From Karstenula rhodostoma CBS 690.94 (lineage: Eukaryota; Ascomycota; Dothideomycetes; Pleosporales; Didymosphaeriaceae), in NCBI GenBank assembly GCA_010093485.1, contig MU001494.1, positions 890,301 to 954,300 of the forward strand: 64,000 nucleotides of DNA, read 5' to 3'. The translations under genes and the position numbers were made by a program. The notes under the pieces were generated by a model, which saw nothing but the letters and a program-made list of their open reading frames with translations, was not told the origin of the DNA and searched no databases. Position 1 is the stretch's first letter; every line of letters begins with the position of its first letter. Shown one piece after another: positions 10,392 to 20,847 of this stretch.

Positions 10392-11397
10392 TCACGCCGG
10401 CTTCACACCTTTGTGTATCGCTGCAATGCCGCCAGTCAAGTCTTCCCAGCCTTGCCCAGGCACCAAAAAGCCAGCATCCTGGATCATATCCCTGAACTGC
10501 GGCTGGCTCGGGAACCTCTCAATGCTCTCCACGAGGTACTGGTAGCTGTCCCTGTCGCCAGCAACCAACTGTCCAATCAATGGGATCGCGCTGAAACTCC
10601 AGCGCTTGTATACAGCATCGAACAGACCGTTGTTGACCTTGGAGAACTCAAGCACGGCGAAGACACCACCCGGCTTCAACACCCGATACGCTTCCCGTAT
10701 CGCATCCTCCTTGTGCGTGAAGTTCCTGATGCCGAATGCGACGGTGTAGAGGTCGATGCTGTTGTCCGGAATCATGTCCAGCTTCTCCGCATTCGCCTCG
10801 ATGAAGTTGAGGCGCGGGGACCGCGCGTATGGTGTCTCGAGCGCGCGTTTCCTTCCCTCAGCCAACATTTCTGGGTTGATGTCTGCGACGGTGACTTTGG
10901 TGTGCGCATCGTGGTTGATGGTTGAGGCGTGGTCGAGCATGCGGAACGCAATGTCGCCAGTGCCGCCAGCAATGTCGAGAATGTTCCAGCCCTTCTGCTC
11001 AGACGGTCCGGATGTGAGAGGGTTGCGGCCGGGGTTGAGGTTTCGTACGAAGTGGTCTTTCCAGAGCCGGTGGATGCCCATGGACATGAGGTCGTTCATG
11101 GTGTCGTACGAGGAGGCTACCGAGGAGAAGACGCCGCGCACTGTGGCAATCAGTTTCGGTCCAGCTCAATTGATGTCAGCACATACCTTTCTGCTCCTTG
11201 AGTGCCTCTGCGACCGTCTCGAACCCAAAGTGCGTGGTCCCATCCCGTTTTGGTGGCGTTTGCTGCTGCTGTAACTGCCTCGCGGTGCACGAGAGGCACC
11301 TGTACTGCCCCCTTTCCGCCGCTCCCGCTCCCGCCCGCGGCCTACCGCCTGCAAGCAATTGCCTCCTGAACAAGACTCTGGCCGATTGCGCGTTCAT
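10392..11397 (-). CDS. COQ5: 2-methoxy-6-polyprenyl-1,4-benzoquinol methylase, mitochondrial
   Basis: Exons 11397-11187 and 11140-10392 encode 319 aa; the 46-nt intron falls after EALKEQK and splicing restores KVRGVFSSVASSYD, the conserved UbiE/COQ5 start. The first ~35 residues are Arg/Ala rich without acidic residues (SARVLFRRQLLAGGRPRAG), a mitochondrial presequence. The SAM-binding motif I is ILDIAGGTGDIAFRML. Further family motifs are NSIDLYTVAFGIRNF, YRVLKPGGVFAVLEFSKV, and a C-terminus with GQGWEDLTGGIAAIHKGVKP. The enzyme makes the only C-methylation in ubiquinone biosynthesis and works in the inner-membrane CoQ synthome. The start is divergent from the BCKDH E1-alpha gene, 235 bp apart. 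Confidence 0.95.
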
Positions 11398-11632
11398 GTT
11401 TGCTGAGGTTTGATTGCACGCTTGCTCGGCGCGAACTTTCCAGACCGCGCTGGCACGTGCGACGCTACGCGCGGCAGTGACTAAGCGGATATCGAGCAGG
11501 GATGCTGGCGTCCGGGAGGGGTGATGGTGCTGAGCCGACGCTGACCGTACCGAGCTCCAACAATCCTCCCCAGACTGTCCCGCGAGACTAAATCCCCGCT
11601 GGCGCCCCAGACCACAATGTAGACTCACCACA
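11398..11632. promoter_or_regulatory. Divergent promoter region of COQ5 and BCKDH E1-alpha
   Basis: Only 235 bp separate the two start codons, so regulatory sites must be shared or interleaved. Both products act in mitochondria (quinone synthesis and branched-chain amino-acid oxidation). No specific operator was identified. Confidence 0.6.
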
Positions 11633-13187
11633 ATGTCGTCCCATTCGGTGTCGCGAAGATTGGGAGCGAGGGCTCTGAGAAGACCTTCAATATGCATCAA
11701 CGCCTCGCAAGCGACTCCCAGAGTCATGCCCAAGTGGCAGACTTGCCGGAATGTTGCTTCAACACCAACCGCGGAGAAGTGCGTTATCGAACAGTCTAAA
11801 AACATGCTTGCCAAATTTGCTAATAGAAACAATAGAGTCCTGTTTCCTGGTGCCCTGAACAGCGAATTCACGAATAGCCTCGAATTCCTCCGACCGTCTA
11901 GGAACAAAGCCATATCCACGTTTCGAATTTTAGATCAGTATGGGCAAGTACTGGACAAGGAAAGAGGCGTAGACACGACCGATGAAGAGGCCTTAGAGCT
12001 CTACAAGCATATGGTTTGCTGTATGGCATCACCTCCACCATCGCATACTGGACATGGGACTAATGGTGTTAGTGAATATAATGGATCTAATCATGTTTGA
12101 GGCACAACGGCAAGGCAGGCTTAGTTTCTACATGGTATGATGAGTTCCTGCGACGATCCAACCATTCACTCACAAACTTCAGGTCTCAACGGGCGAGGAG
12201 GGCATCTCTGTCGGCTCCGCCAGCGCGCTCAACCCCAAGGACACCATCTTCTGCCAATACCGTGAGGCTGGCGTTTTCATGCAGCGCGGCTTCACCCTGG
12301 ACCAATTCATGGCCCAGCTCTTTTCGAATGCCGATGATCTTGGGCATGGTAGAAATATGCCCGTTCACTACGGCAGCCGGGAACTCAACATTCGCACCGT
12401 TTCCTCCACCCTCGCTACCCAGCTACCCCACGCAGCGGGCGCCGCCTACGCCTTGAAACTGCAAAACCAGCAAAACCCCGATGTTGAGCCTCGTGTAGCT
12501 GTCACCTACTTCGGCGAAGGCGCCGCAAGCGAAGGCGATTTCCACGCTGCGCTAAACATCGCCGCCACGCGACAGGCGCCGTGTATCTTCATATGCAGGA
12601 ACAACGGATACGCTATTTCGACGCCTACAAGCGATCAGTACAGGGGCGATGGTATTGCAAGCAGGGGTGCGGGATACGGCATGGACACCATCCGTGTTGA
12701 CGGCAACGACATCTTCGCTGTGCGCACCGCCACCAAGGAAGCGCGCCGCCTCGCCCTTACCGACGGCGGAAGACCCGTCCTGATCGAAATGATGGCCTAC
12801 CGTGTAGGCCACCACTCCACATCTGATGATTCGTACGCATATCGGCAGAAAGTTGAAGTCGAGGATTGGAAACGCCGCGACAACCCCATCACCCGATTAC
12901 GCAAGTGGCTTGAATCGCGGGATCTGTGGAATGAAGACAAGGAAAGGGAGACGCGGAGTCGGCTCAGAAAGGACGTCCTGGCGGCTTTCGAGAGGGGTGA
13001 GAAAAAGAAGAAGCCTAAGATCAGACATGCGTTTGACGATGTGTGGGAGGAGATTACGGCGGAGCAGAGGGCGCACGTTGAGGAACTCAAGGATATACTG
13101 ACGAGGTATCCGAAAGAGTATGACGTTAGTCAGTACGAAGGCGGCTTAGACTCTTTGGACGAACTGTTGGAGAAGAAGAAGAAGTAG
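11633..13187 (+). CDS. Branched-chain 2-oxo acid dehydrogenase E1 component, alpha subunit
   Basis: Exons 11633-12020, 12073-12134 and 12183-13187 give 484 aa. At the first intron two GT donors compete; GTATGG at 12021 is right because it restores HMVCLNIMDLIMFEAQRQGR. The N-terminus (SRRLGARALRRPS) looks like a mitochondrial presequence. The thiamine-diphosphate motif is GEGAASEGDFHAALN...NNGYAIS, and YRVGHHSTSDDSYAYR contains the phosphorylation-loop serines known from this family. TGEEGISVGSA, FCQYREAGVF and MPVHYGS are further E1-alpha signatures that separate it from pyruvate dehydrogenase E1-alpha. The C-terminus is charged and ends in a Lys run. It catalyses thiamine-dependent decarboxylation of the 2-oxo acids from Leu, Ile and Val with an E1-beta partner not present here. 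Confidence 0.95.
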
Positions 13188-13895
13188 ATATGATGACTTG
13201 TATGAAAGACATGAAGTACTATGCATCGACGTCCAATCCGCCCGCACTTCATGTCCAGAGCACTTTCTCGACGAAGCGACCCACCACGCCCTCCTCCTCT
13301 GTATAAACACTCTGTCCTGCACATTCTGGTCCGCTTCTCCGGCTCTCGTAGCGTCACGGAGACAGCTGCAGTGTGCTCGAGAGACTGTATGCGTCTTCTT
13401 TGGAGAAGAGGAACCATGACGAGAAGGAGAAGCGGTTGCTCTGGGTTCTTTGCGTGGGCGAGGCGACTTGTGATGCGGAAGGAAAGGGATGGTATGTCGA
13501 GAAGATTGTGGAGTTACTTGACGTTATGGATGTACAAGGGAAAGGTGTGGGGGATAGGGCTGAGGGAATGGTTGCGGGGGTTTGTTTAGGCCGCCAAGTT
13601 GGATGGTGTGGGATTTGCGGCGGTATGGGAAAGGTTTCGTGATGAGAGGTCACGTAGATAAGCGTTGATGTGTGCATCTAGTGAGTGGTGACATGGGAAC
13701 GAAAGGAAACTGTGGGTAACATCGTCAATTCCGTTGGTGAATACCATAATCCGAGAGTATCAACAAGGGATATACTGCACGCGCACGTCTATACAAAGCC
13801 GATGCACGCTCCAAAAATGCATCTATCCAAACACCGCGAACTCCACCTAGCCCCCCGGCGTTCTTTCATAACCTCATAGCACATCGTTTGACGTC
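13188..13895. other. Intergenic between convergent E1-alpha and SNF2 genes
   Basis: Apart from the possible transcription-factor remnant at about 13285-13642, the stretch 13643-13895 appears to be only 3' flanking sequence. Confidence 0.5.
13352..13642 (+). pseudogene. Possible remnant of a Zn2Cys6-type transcription-factor C-terminus
   Basis: An open frame from 13352 to the TGA at 13640-13642 contains RLYASSLEKR, then KEKRLLWVLCVGEATC and KGWYVEKIVELLD. This pattern (charged helix, L-W-x-L-x-V-G, then G-W-Y/F-V) is what I recall from the C-terminal end of fungal C6 regulators. A related-looking stretch in another frame just upstream (ALLLCINTLSCTFW and ASRRQLQ, about 13285-13362) suggests a frameshift. 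No DNA-binding domain is present and no ATG starts the frame. It may be a relic, or coincidence in the E1-alpha 3' flank. Confidence 0.28.
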
Positions 13896-16800
13896 TCATC
13901 GCCTGCCATAGACACTATGCTCTGGCTTCTTAAACCCGAGACTTCCCTTCTTCCGCCTCGCCGCCGTACTCTCGCCAACATCCTGGCTATCGCCCCTCTC
14001 ATCCAACACTCGTGTTCGGGCGAAGATATCGTCGTTACCATCATCAACGTTGTGATGATCATACTCTGCGTCACGCTTGAACAGGGCCAGAATGTCTTGC
14101 ATACTAAGCTTGCCAACAGCCTTGCCACCTTCGATCGCGGCCTGCGCGAGTTTGCGCTTTGCTTCTTGGAGCAAAAGGATGCGCTCTTCAACGGAGTTGT
14201 GAATGGAAAGGCGGTAGACAGTGACGTCGACGGTTTGATTGAGGCGGTGGACACGGTCGATTGCTTGTTCTTCGACGAACTAGGGTATTGTTAGCGTTGT
14301 GTGATTGGATAAGCAGTGAGACGAATGGCACGTACTGGATTCCAGAAAGGCTCCATGATAACGACACGGCTGGCGGCAGTAAGGTTCAGACCCAAGCTAC
14401 CACACTTCAAGCTGCAGATGAGAACGCGGCAACGCTTGTCGTTTCGCAGCTTGGCGAGGCTGGCCTCGCGGAGATCATTGCGCATTTTGCCATCATAGCG
14501 CGTGAAATTGTAGCCTCCGCGGCGGAGGAACGGCTCTATGAGGTCCAGCATAGATGTGAACTGCGAGAAGACGATGACCTTGTGATCGGGCGTCTCTTTC
14601 TCTAGGATAGTGAGAAGTTGTCGAATTTTGGTTGAAGGCGTCAAATCCGAGGCGTTATACTCAATGTCAGACTCCTCGGTGCCTGAGTCCTCTTCTGAGT
14701 CAGCCTCAGTGCCTGAGTCTGAGTCTGGATCTGCTTCGGACGAAACCTCATCATCGGAGTCTATGCTCACGAGTTTCGCCGGCCTGGAGAGTTTCTTGGA
14801 CTTCGCCTTGCGAGCGACAGGTGCCTCTTCCTCGCTATCCGTGTCATGAACGATGAAGGATCCTACAGTATCCTGGTCTTCATCACCGGAGCCTGAAGCA
14901 TGTGAATCGACAGAAGCGAGTGTGTCACCGCCACCCTCGGCATCCTCGTCATCGGTTCCACCGGCCTTCCCCAAATTCGTAGGACCTTGTTGATCTTCGC
15001 CCACCAGCCATTCTCCTGCATCCTCTTCATCGTCACTATCAACTACGACGCGACGCTGGCGAGAAGCCTTGGCAATATTGGGTGCATCATCATTTTCGGA
15101 ATCAGCTTGTCGGTGCTTTTCCTTCTTTTGGTCCTTGTGCTTGTGCTTGCGGCTCTTCTTATGCTTCTTCGACTTCTTCACCGATGCATTCAAATCAGTC
15201 TCGCACTCGTTGCATCGAATAGCACCGGGAACAGTGTTGTCACTATGCAACTTGCTCTGGCACACGTCGCAACGCTTCGTCTCCACGGTGAGACCACCGA
15301 GGAGATCCGCGAGATCGTCAGCGTCGGGGTCTTTTGATGCTTTTCGAGGCGTCTGCAGACCCGTCTGAGGGCCTGGTTTTTGTCCCGTCGTCAAGGCATC
15401 CTTATCCTCCTTCATGTTGCTCTTGGTCAAGCTCGGGTGATTACAAGCCTGCCGGAGCCGCAGGAGCAAAACTAAAGCCCCAATGTAATCACGCTTTTCG
15501 CCACCCATCATCTCTTTCAGGCGAGACTCAGCACGGTCGTTGAGACGATCGTAGAAGGAGCGCTCCTTGGCTGTGAACTCCCCGATGACAGTTTCGATGT
15601 TACGTCCAACGATCTGGAAGCCGCCCTTCTTTTCTTCCCCTTCTTTCTGCTTGCCTCCAAAGTTGAGGGCCCCCTCCTTCTTCAGAACGTCCTTGGTACG
15701 GCGCTTCATAAAGGCCTTTAGGAAAATCTGCAGTCGCCTCATCGCAAGGTTACCTCGGCCGTTTTTCATAGGACCGGTGATGGCGTCTTTCCAATTGGGC
15801 ATATCGCAGTATGGCTGAATGCGCAGGAACCGGATCAGACTCTGGAGCTCGTCGAGGTTGTTTTGCATCGGTGTTCCAGTCAGACACCACCGGTAGTGCG
15901 ATTGGACTTCGTAGCAGGCCTTCGTCATTTTCGCATTGCGATTCTTGATCGTGTGCGCCTCGTCCAACATAACACGGTACCAGTGAACACCGAAGCAACC
16001 TTTCTTGAGACCGTTTGGACCTTCGCCACAGCTTGAATGCTCTGATGCAAGGACCTGGTATGTCGTGATCACGACATCGTAGGTTTTGAGCTTCTCCAAA
16101 GATTTGGTGCGGTTAGGACCATGATGTACAAGCACTTTCAAGCTGTGAGACTTGGAGACTTTGTCGTTAATTTCGGCCTCCCACTGCTTGATAAGGGCAA
16201 GAGGCGCGACGATGAGCGTGCCTTTCCCGACCACTGGGAGTATCTTGTTCTTCTTGTTTTCGGGCTCGACGCCTTTCTCCGGGCGAGGATTAGAGAGTAT
16301 CACGGCAATAGACTGCACCGTCTTGCCGAGACCCATATCATCTGCAAGTATACCACCCTTGGGTAGTTTTGCCCGTTTATTATGCGCGCCCGTCTCTTTC
16401 TCGATCATCCACGCAACGCCTTCGACTTGATGAGGCAGTAACTTCACCTTCATGCCGTCGACAGTGCCGTCATCTTCCTCTTCTTCCTCGTCTGCAGCCT
16501 TGTCTGCCTCAGTCTCTTTTACATCAAGGGCTGCAAGGCGGTCTGCAAGGGACATCGCAGCATCGTCTTCTGCCTGCTTCTTCTTCTTGCGTCCTCGAGT
16601 CCGGGGGATGTTCTCCTCGTCTAACGCCCCCTCGAGTAGCGCTTTAATATTTTCGTTTGCCTGATTAGAGTCTACGTACGCGTGCATGTCCGGTGCGCCA
16701 AACTCCCCACGTTCCGCACGAATTGCAATATCCGGATCAAAGTTGTCCTCGTCATCGCTTCCTGTCCGTTTTGGTGCGAGATCGTCCAATATGACCGTCT

Positions 16801-17668
16801 TCCTGGACTCAAGCGAGAACATGCCCTGGTTCCTGTTCACAGGCTGGAACCCATTAGCATGTCCCACAGATGAGTAAACAGGGCGAGGAGGCGCTTGTAT
16901 AGTCCTGTATTGCGTGTTCATGGGTTGTTGAACAGGGGCAGCCGGGTAAGATGGCCGGGCCTGAAATTGAGACGGCCGAATTTCGAAAATCTCCGAATTA
17001 TCGGACGAAGCACTACTATACCGCGAACTCGCTTTGGGAGGAGCGGGCTTTGTGGGTTGCGAGGGGGCGTTTGTCCGGTGAATCGCTATCGGCTTGTGGT
17101 CTCGGTGATGCTCTGGCCTCGAGTGGCCTGGCATGGGCTGATTGAACACATGTGAGCTTTGTGTCCGCTGTTCAAATTTCTTGAGCGGGCTTTGCATTGT
17201 GCTGGCCTTCCCAAACTCGGGCGCCGCTTTTGGGGGCGTGCTCAGATCGATAGGTTCATTCGCGGCCAGGCGCTCATGCAAAGGCCTTGCAGCTGGCGCA
17301 TGGGCAGACGGAGGCGCAGGCGCACGAGGCTGGCCACCTGGCGGCTCGCGGTCTCGAGCCATGCTGCGCGGTGTCTTCGATGTATGTGTTGTGCGTGCCG
17401 CCGGGTAGGTTGGGCTCGACGCAGGTGGGGTGCGTTGTTCGTCGAAGAGCGAGCTGGAATTGCCCAGGTGCGATAGCTCAGAAGGGTAGATAGAGGAGTA
17501 GTCGGTGACGTCGTTGTCGCTCTCTGGTAGATATGAGTTCTCCTCGTCGCTGAGCAAAGTTTCTTGTGCAGGCTTGCTCCTTCCTTCTTTGAAGCGCGGC
17601 TTCTGTGGCGACAACAGAGTGTCGACGGGACGAAAAGGTGCACGCTGTTTTCTGGGGCTGGTGTTCAT
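13896..17668 (-). CDS. SNF2-family DNA-dependent ATPase/helicase
   Basis: Exons 17668-14336 and 14279-13896 give 1238 aa; the 56-nt intron sits between MEPFWNP and FVEEQAIDRVHRLNQ, inside helicase motifs V-VI. The first ~380 residues are disordered and basic/Ser-Pro rich. Lobe 1 has ADDMGLGKT near residue 445, DEAH near 568 and LTGTPMQN; lobe 2 has VIVFSQFTSMLDLIEPF, SLKCGSLGLNLT and the motif VI above. Between the lobes lies an insert of about 240 residues. It contains one Cys pair-pair motif (CDVC ... CNEC, about residue 800), a Lys/His-rich run (KKHKKSRKHKHKDQKK) and a long Asp/Glu/Ser region. A RING domain, expected there in Rad5/Rad16/Uls1, is absent. Remodelling or translocation on DNA is inferred; the subfamily is left open. 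Confidence 0.9.
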
Positions 17669-18262
17669 GAGCTTCCATCCGTGACCATATCAGCGATATG
17701 TAACCTCGCAGGCGGGGAGAAAACACTTACGGGCCTCGATTTTGTGTGACAGAGGACCCCGTCGTGCTGTTTGTTGGTAGATTAGATTAGGCACCGGCTT
17801 GGCGCCTGTCGCCCCTCGCAACCGCGCTTACCTCACGACGCGTCGCGGTACACGATGTCACGAGCTACTTGGTTGCCTCTCAATTCCATCAGGTCATCTC
17901 TTGGTTTTGTGGAAGCTTTCAGTCAATTCGCCGCGCGCTGCGCCCCTCCTGCCACCGCAGAGACATGAATTGAGAGGAACGAACTACGCCAGTGGGATAT
18001 ATCTTGATAGCGGTATATCGTGATCAGCTGACGAGGCAAATGTAACGAATTGTCGCATAAGTTATCTGGCTGCTCCCCAACATACCACCGCTGACTTGAT
18101 CTATATGACGAAGGTTGGGCTAACAACCAGTGCAATCCACTGATAGCGAGTTCCGAAACTAGGCCACCCACTGAGGATGTAAATAAGTGCTGTAGGAGAT
18201 CTCCCTTTCATGCATGCACCTCCACTTCCCACTTCATGTTATCCCATCACAGAATCCATTCC
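17669..18262. other. Intergenic, no gene seen
   Basis: This is the 5' flank of the SNF2 gene and the 3' flank of the DUF4267-like gene. Nothing coding or repetitive stands out. Confidence 0.55.
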
Positions 18263-18791
18263 TTACAACCCTCTTAATCCCCACAAGTCCATCGCCACAC
18301 ACGTGAGTGCTCCCCCAGCAAGCAGTCCTGCTGGCAATCGGCCCAACGTTCCCGTCGCTACCTGACAATTTAATTAGCACTTCTCTAGTACACGATCTCA
18401 CAAACCAACTTACCCCATACCCCACAGCAGCAAAGTCCAACGCATCGACCACAGTATTCAACCTCATCGTCCTCTTCAATTCCCTTCTCCCTCCGTCGCC
18501 GACATTCCTGTCTTCATGATTGATCATCCAAGTCCATTCGCCGATTACAAGCTCTCGCCCGCCGAACATGCGTGCAAGCGGCGTCATGTTGGCTGGGATG
18601 GCGATCTTGAAAAGGGAAAAGGTCAAGGTTGGAGCGACAAATGAGGCGATGCCTAAGCCGATCCGGCCGAGAGCCAGGGTGTTGATGACTAGAGCTGAGC
18701 TTGAGGGAATTGGTTTAGGGTCTTGGTTGGAGGTGGCCTTGGCTCCGATGAGAGGGTCGATGGGAGACGATTTGATGATTGGTTGGGACAT
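18263..18791 (-). CDS. DUF4267-like small integral membrane protein
   Basis: Exons 18791-18414 and 18361-18263 encode 158 aa. The 52-nt intron (GTAAGT donor, GCTAAT branch, TCAG acceptor) joins AAVGYG to VATGTLGRLPAGLLAG. Without splicing the frame runs into unrelated residues, so the spliced end (DLWGLRGL) is preferred. Hydrophobic helices are visible at VINTLALGRIGLGIASFVAP, in ALDFAAVGYGVATG, and near the C-terminus (LPAGLLAGGALTCVAMDLWGL). The pattern G-R-x-x-L-G, then RMFGGRELVIGEW, then NTVVDALDF matches the fungal DUF4267 family, whose function is unknown. It is divergent from the bZIP gene (536 bp between starts). Confidence 0.8.
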
Positions 18792-18897
18792 ATTGGTGGT
18801 GGGTGTTCTGGAAGACTCGTTGCAATAGTTGGTGGTTGGTCTGGGTGAAAGTAAAATGCAGGTATTTGTGACGAGTTTATATGTTTGTCCGGAAGTC

Positions 18898-18905
18898 ATT
18901 ATATA
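18898..18905 (-). promoter_or_regulatory. TATA-like box of the DUF4267-like gene
   Basis: On the minus strand TATATAAT lies about 107-114 bp before the ATG at 18791. The position is suitable, but activity is only inferred. Confidence 0.35.
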
Positions 18906-19178
18906 GGACAGAGTATGATGTTTTCGATTAACGTTATGCTCTTCCCTTACGTTTTGGAAGGAAGAAGGTGCCTGGGGCAGCATCGCGCAAGTCATTAGCG
19001 CACGACCCGAAGCAAATATTTGAAGCGGCCATGTCGCCTGCATACACGTGTAATGTATGAAAGTTTGTCAAGCCCTTTGTACGCTCTTTCTGCCGACTTC
19101 GCGAACAGGATGGAGAGGCATTTCTGGCGTCTCGGTCATCTCGGACAGGGTCCGCATCGCTTAGGCCTCCCTTCAGCC

Positions 19179-19215
19179 CCGCGCTCCTTCGCTAACGAAG
19201 GAGAGCCTAGCGCGG
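19179..19215. repeat. Imperfect inverted repeat (hairpin)
   Basis: CTCCTTCG (19184-19191) and CGAAGGAG (19196-19203) form a perfect 8-bp stem with loop CTAA. The outer arms CCGCG (19179-19183) and CGCGG (19211-19215) also pair, with a 7-nt bulge on the 3' side. It lies 113 bp upstream of the bZIP start. Confidence 0.7.
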
Positions 19216-19327
19216 TCAGCTCAAGTGGGGAAACATAACGTTAAGGACCAGCATGATGTTATCTTGCACAGAAACCCCCGTCCAGCTTGTCTACACGTCC
19301 AAAAAAAGTGAGAAGAATTTACATACA

Positions 19328-20695
19328 ATGCCGGCCGACCGAGTGGGGAGAAAGACCAAGACCAAGACGCCATCAGATGTGCCGCAAGTTGGTGATCCAG
19401 ACCGGAAAAGAGTACTCAATGTGTTAGCGCAGAGGAGATATCGTTAGTGTTCAATGTTGTTGTAGTAGGTTAAGTCATCTGCTGATCGAACGTAGGCGAG
19501 AGGAGAAAAGCGAAGTTCGCAACGTACGTAATTTTTTGGTCCGTGTTGGGACCTGGTGTGAGATGATAGTAGACTCTACAGATAGCTTTGGAACAGCATT
19601 GCATGGATGGTTTTGGAGTAGTGGGGCAGTGTCGTCCAGTACTGACTTGTTTTCGTCATGCAGATTACAAGCACAGGCCCAAGGTGCCAAGTCAACAACT
19701 GCATCTTCAGCTACACCAGACTCGGTCAATGAATCCCACGGAATGCAGAATCCAAATGCGTTTGACCAATCGGAGAAACTACCGAACGTGTCCACAGTAC
19801 CCGGCTCTCTAATAGATGAGACTGAGGTGATAGAGGAGATCATTCGGGATGCTATGCCGCAAGAGGAAAGCGGATTCGACCTTACGGGTGGCTTCGGCCA
19901 AGAGGTCTTCGATTTTGGCGCACAATTGCTTGAGGACATCTGTAAGAAAATCGTTCTACTCACTCTTGCTAGAAGTACTCATTGAATTCAGCTTTTGGTC
20001 TTCCGGCCTCGTCTCTTACCTCAAGGAGCAGAGGAAACACACCAGGCTTAACTTCTTCCTCTTCGCCATCGTCGTCGTCAAGTATCGATCTACTGAACCC
20101 CGATGGAAGTCTGTTGGAAGTACCTATCTTGGCGACCATCCGTGCCTTCACCACCATAGCCAATATGCTGGATATAATGGACAAGGTGCGTTCATCTGTC
20201 CCTCCCCTACTCACCGGTTCTATACCCATGTGCTTATCGCCTTTTCAGGTTTGGAACCCCGGATTTACACATACTCTACCACCCATCGCACCGCCCGGTC
20301 TCCCTCCTAATCTCCACCCCACAACCGCACAGATGACGATCCCACACCATCCCTTCCTTGACGCGCTGCCTTGGCCTTCGGTCCGTGAAAAGCTGATCTG
20401 CATGTTCTCCCTCCCATCTATGTTCCGGCCACCTGTCGCACAGGACGACGAGGAGGAGGGAATAAGCAAGGCAATCATGCGACTCGTCACTGATTTAGAT
20501 GACTATCGGGACGGTGTAAGGATACATGGGAATTTGGTTGGGTGGGAAGCCAGCAGCGAGCTGGCGGAGGAGGCGTGGGAGATTGGAGAGGCGTTCTATA
20601 GGAACTGGTGGTGGTGTCTTGATGGTAAGATTATTGGGATCACGAACAGAAGAAGGAGGGAGAGGGGATTGGAGCCGCTAATCAAGATGTATTGA
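19328..20695 (+). CDS. bZIP transcription factor with DUF3425-like C-terminus
   Basis: Five exons (19328-19442, 19496-19523, 19664-19941, 19992-20185, 20249-20695) give 353 aa with all phases consistent. Exon 2 is only 28 nt and completes the basic region, VLNVLAQRRYRERRKAKFA, whose N-x-x-A-Q-x-x-x-R spacing is bZIP-type. The leucine zipper is very short or absent (LQAQAQG follows at once), as is common in this fungal group. The middle is disordered and Ser-rich. The C-terminal part has HPFLDALPWPSVREKLI, FSLPSMFRPP and a Trp-rich segment (EAFYRNWWWCLDGK), matching the DUF3425 pattern of fungal bZIP regulators. The last intron (63 nt) is in frame, so intron retention would add 21 residues. 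Targets are unknown. Confidence 0.88.
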
Positions 20696-20847
20696 TGATC
20701 TCCTTGTTGAGAGGCTGGTTTGACGCTTTCTCTCTCCGCTAGCAATGCACCACGGACGGGTACTTTGTTCAATCTGATAACTCCATTCCTTCGCGGTGCA
20801 CAAATTCGTAACTGTAATGGGAGCTTGACAACGCAGTGTCCGGCCTT

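Larger units (their letters stand above)
18792..19327. other. Divergent intergenic region with a hairpin
   Basis: This is the shared promoter space of the DUF4267-like and bZIP genes. It holds the TATA-like box at 18898 and a strong inverted repeat at 19179-19215; otherwise nothing is seen. Confidence 0.55.
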
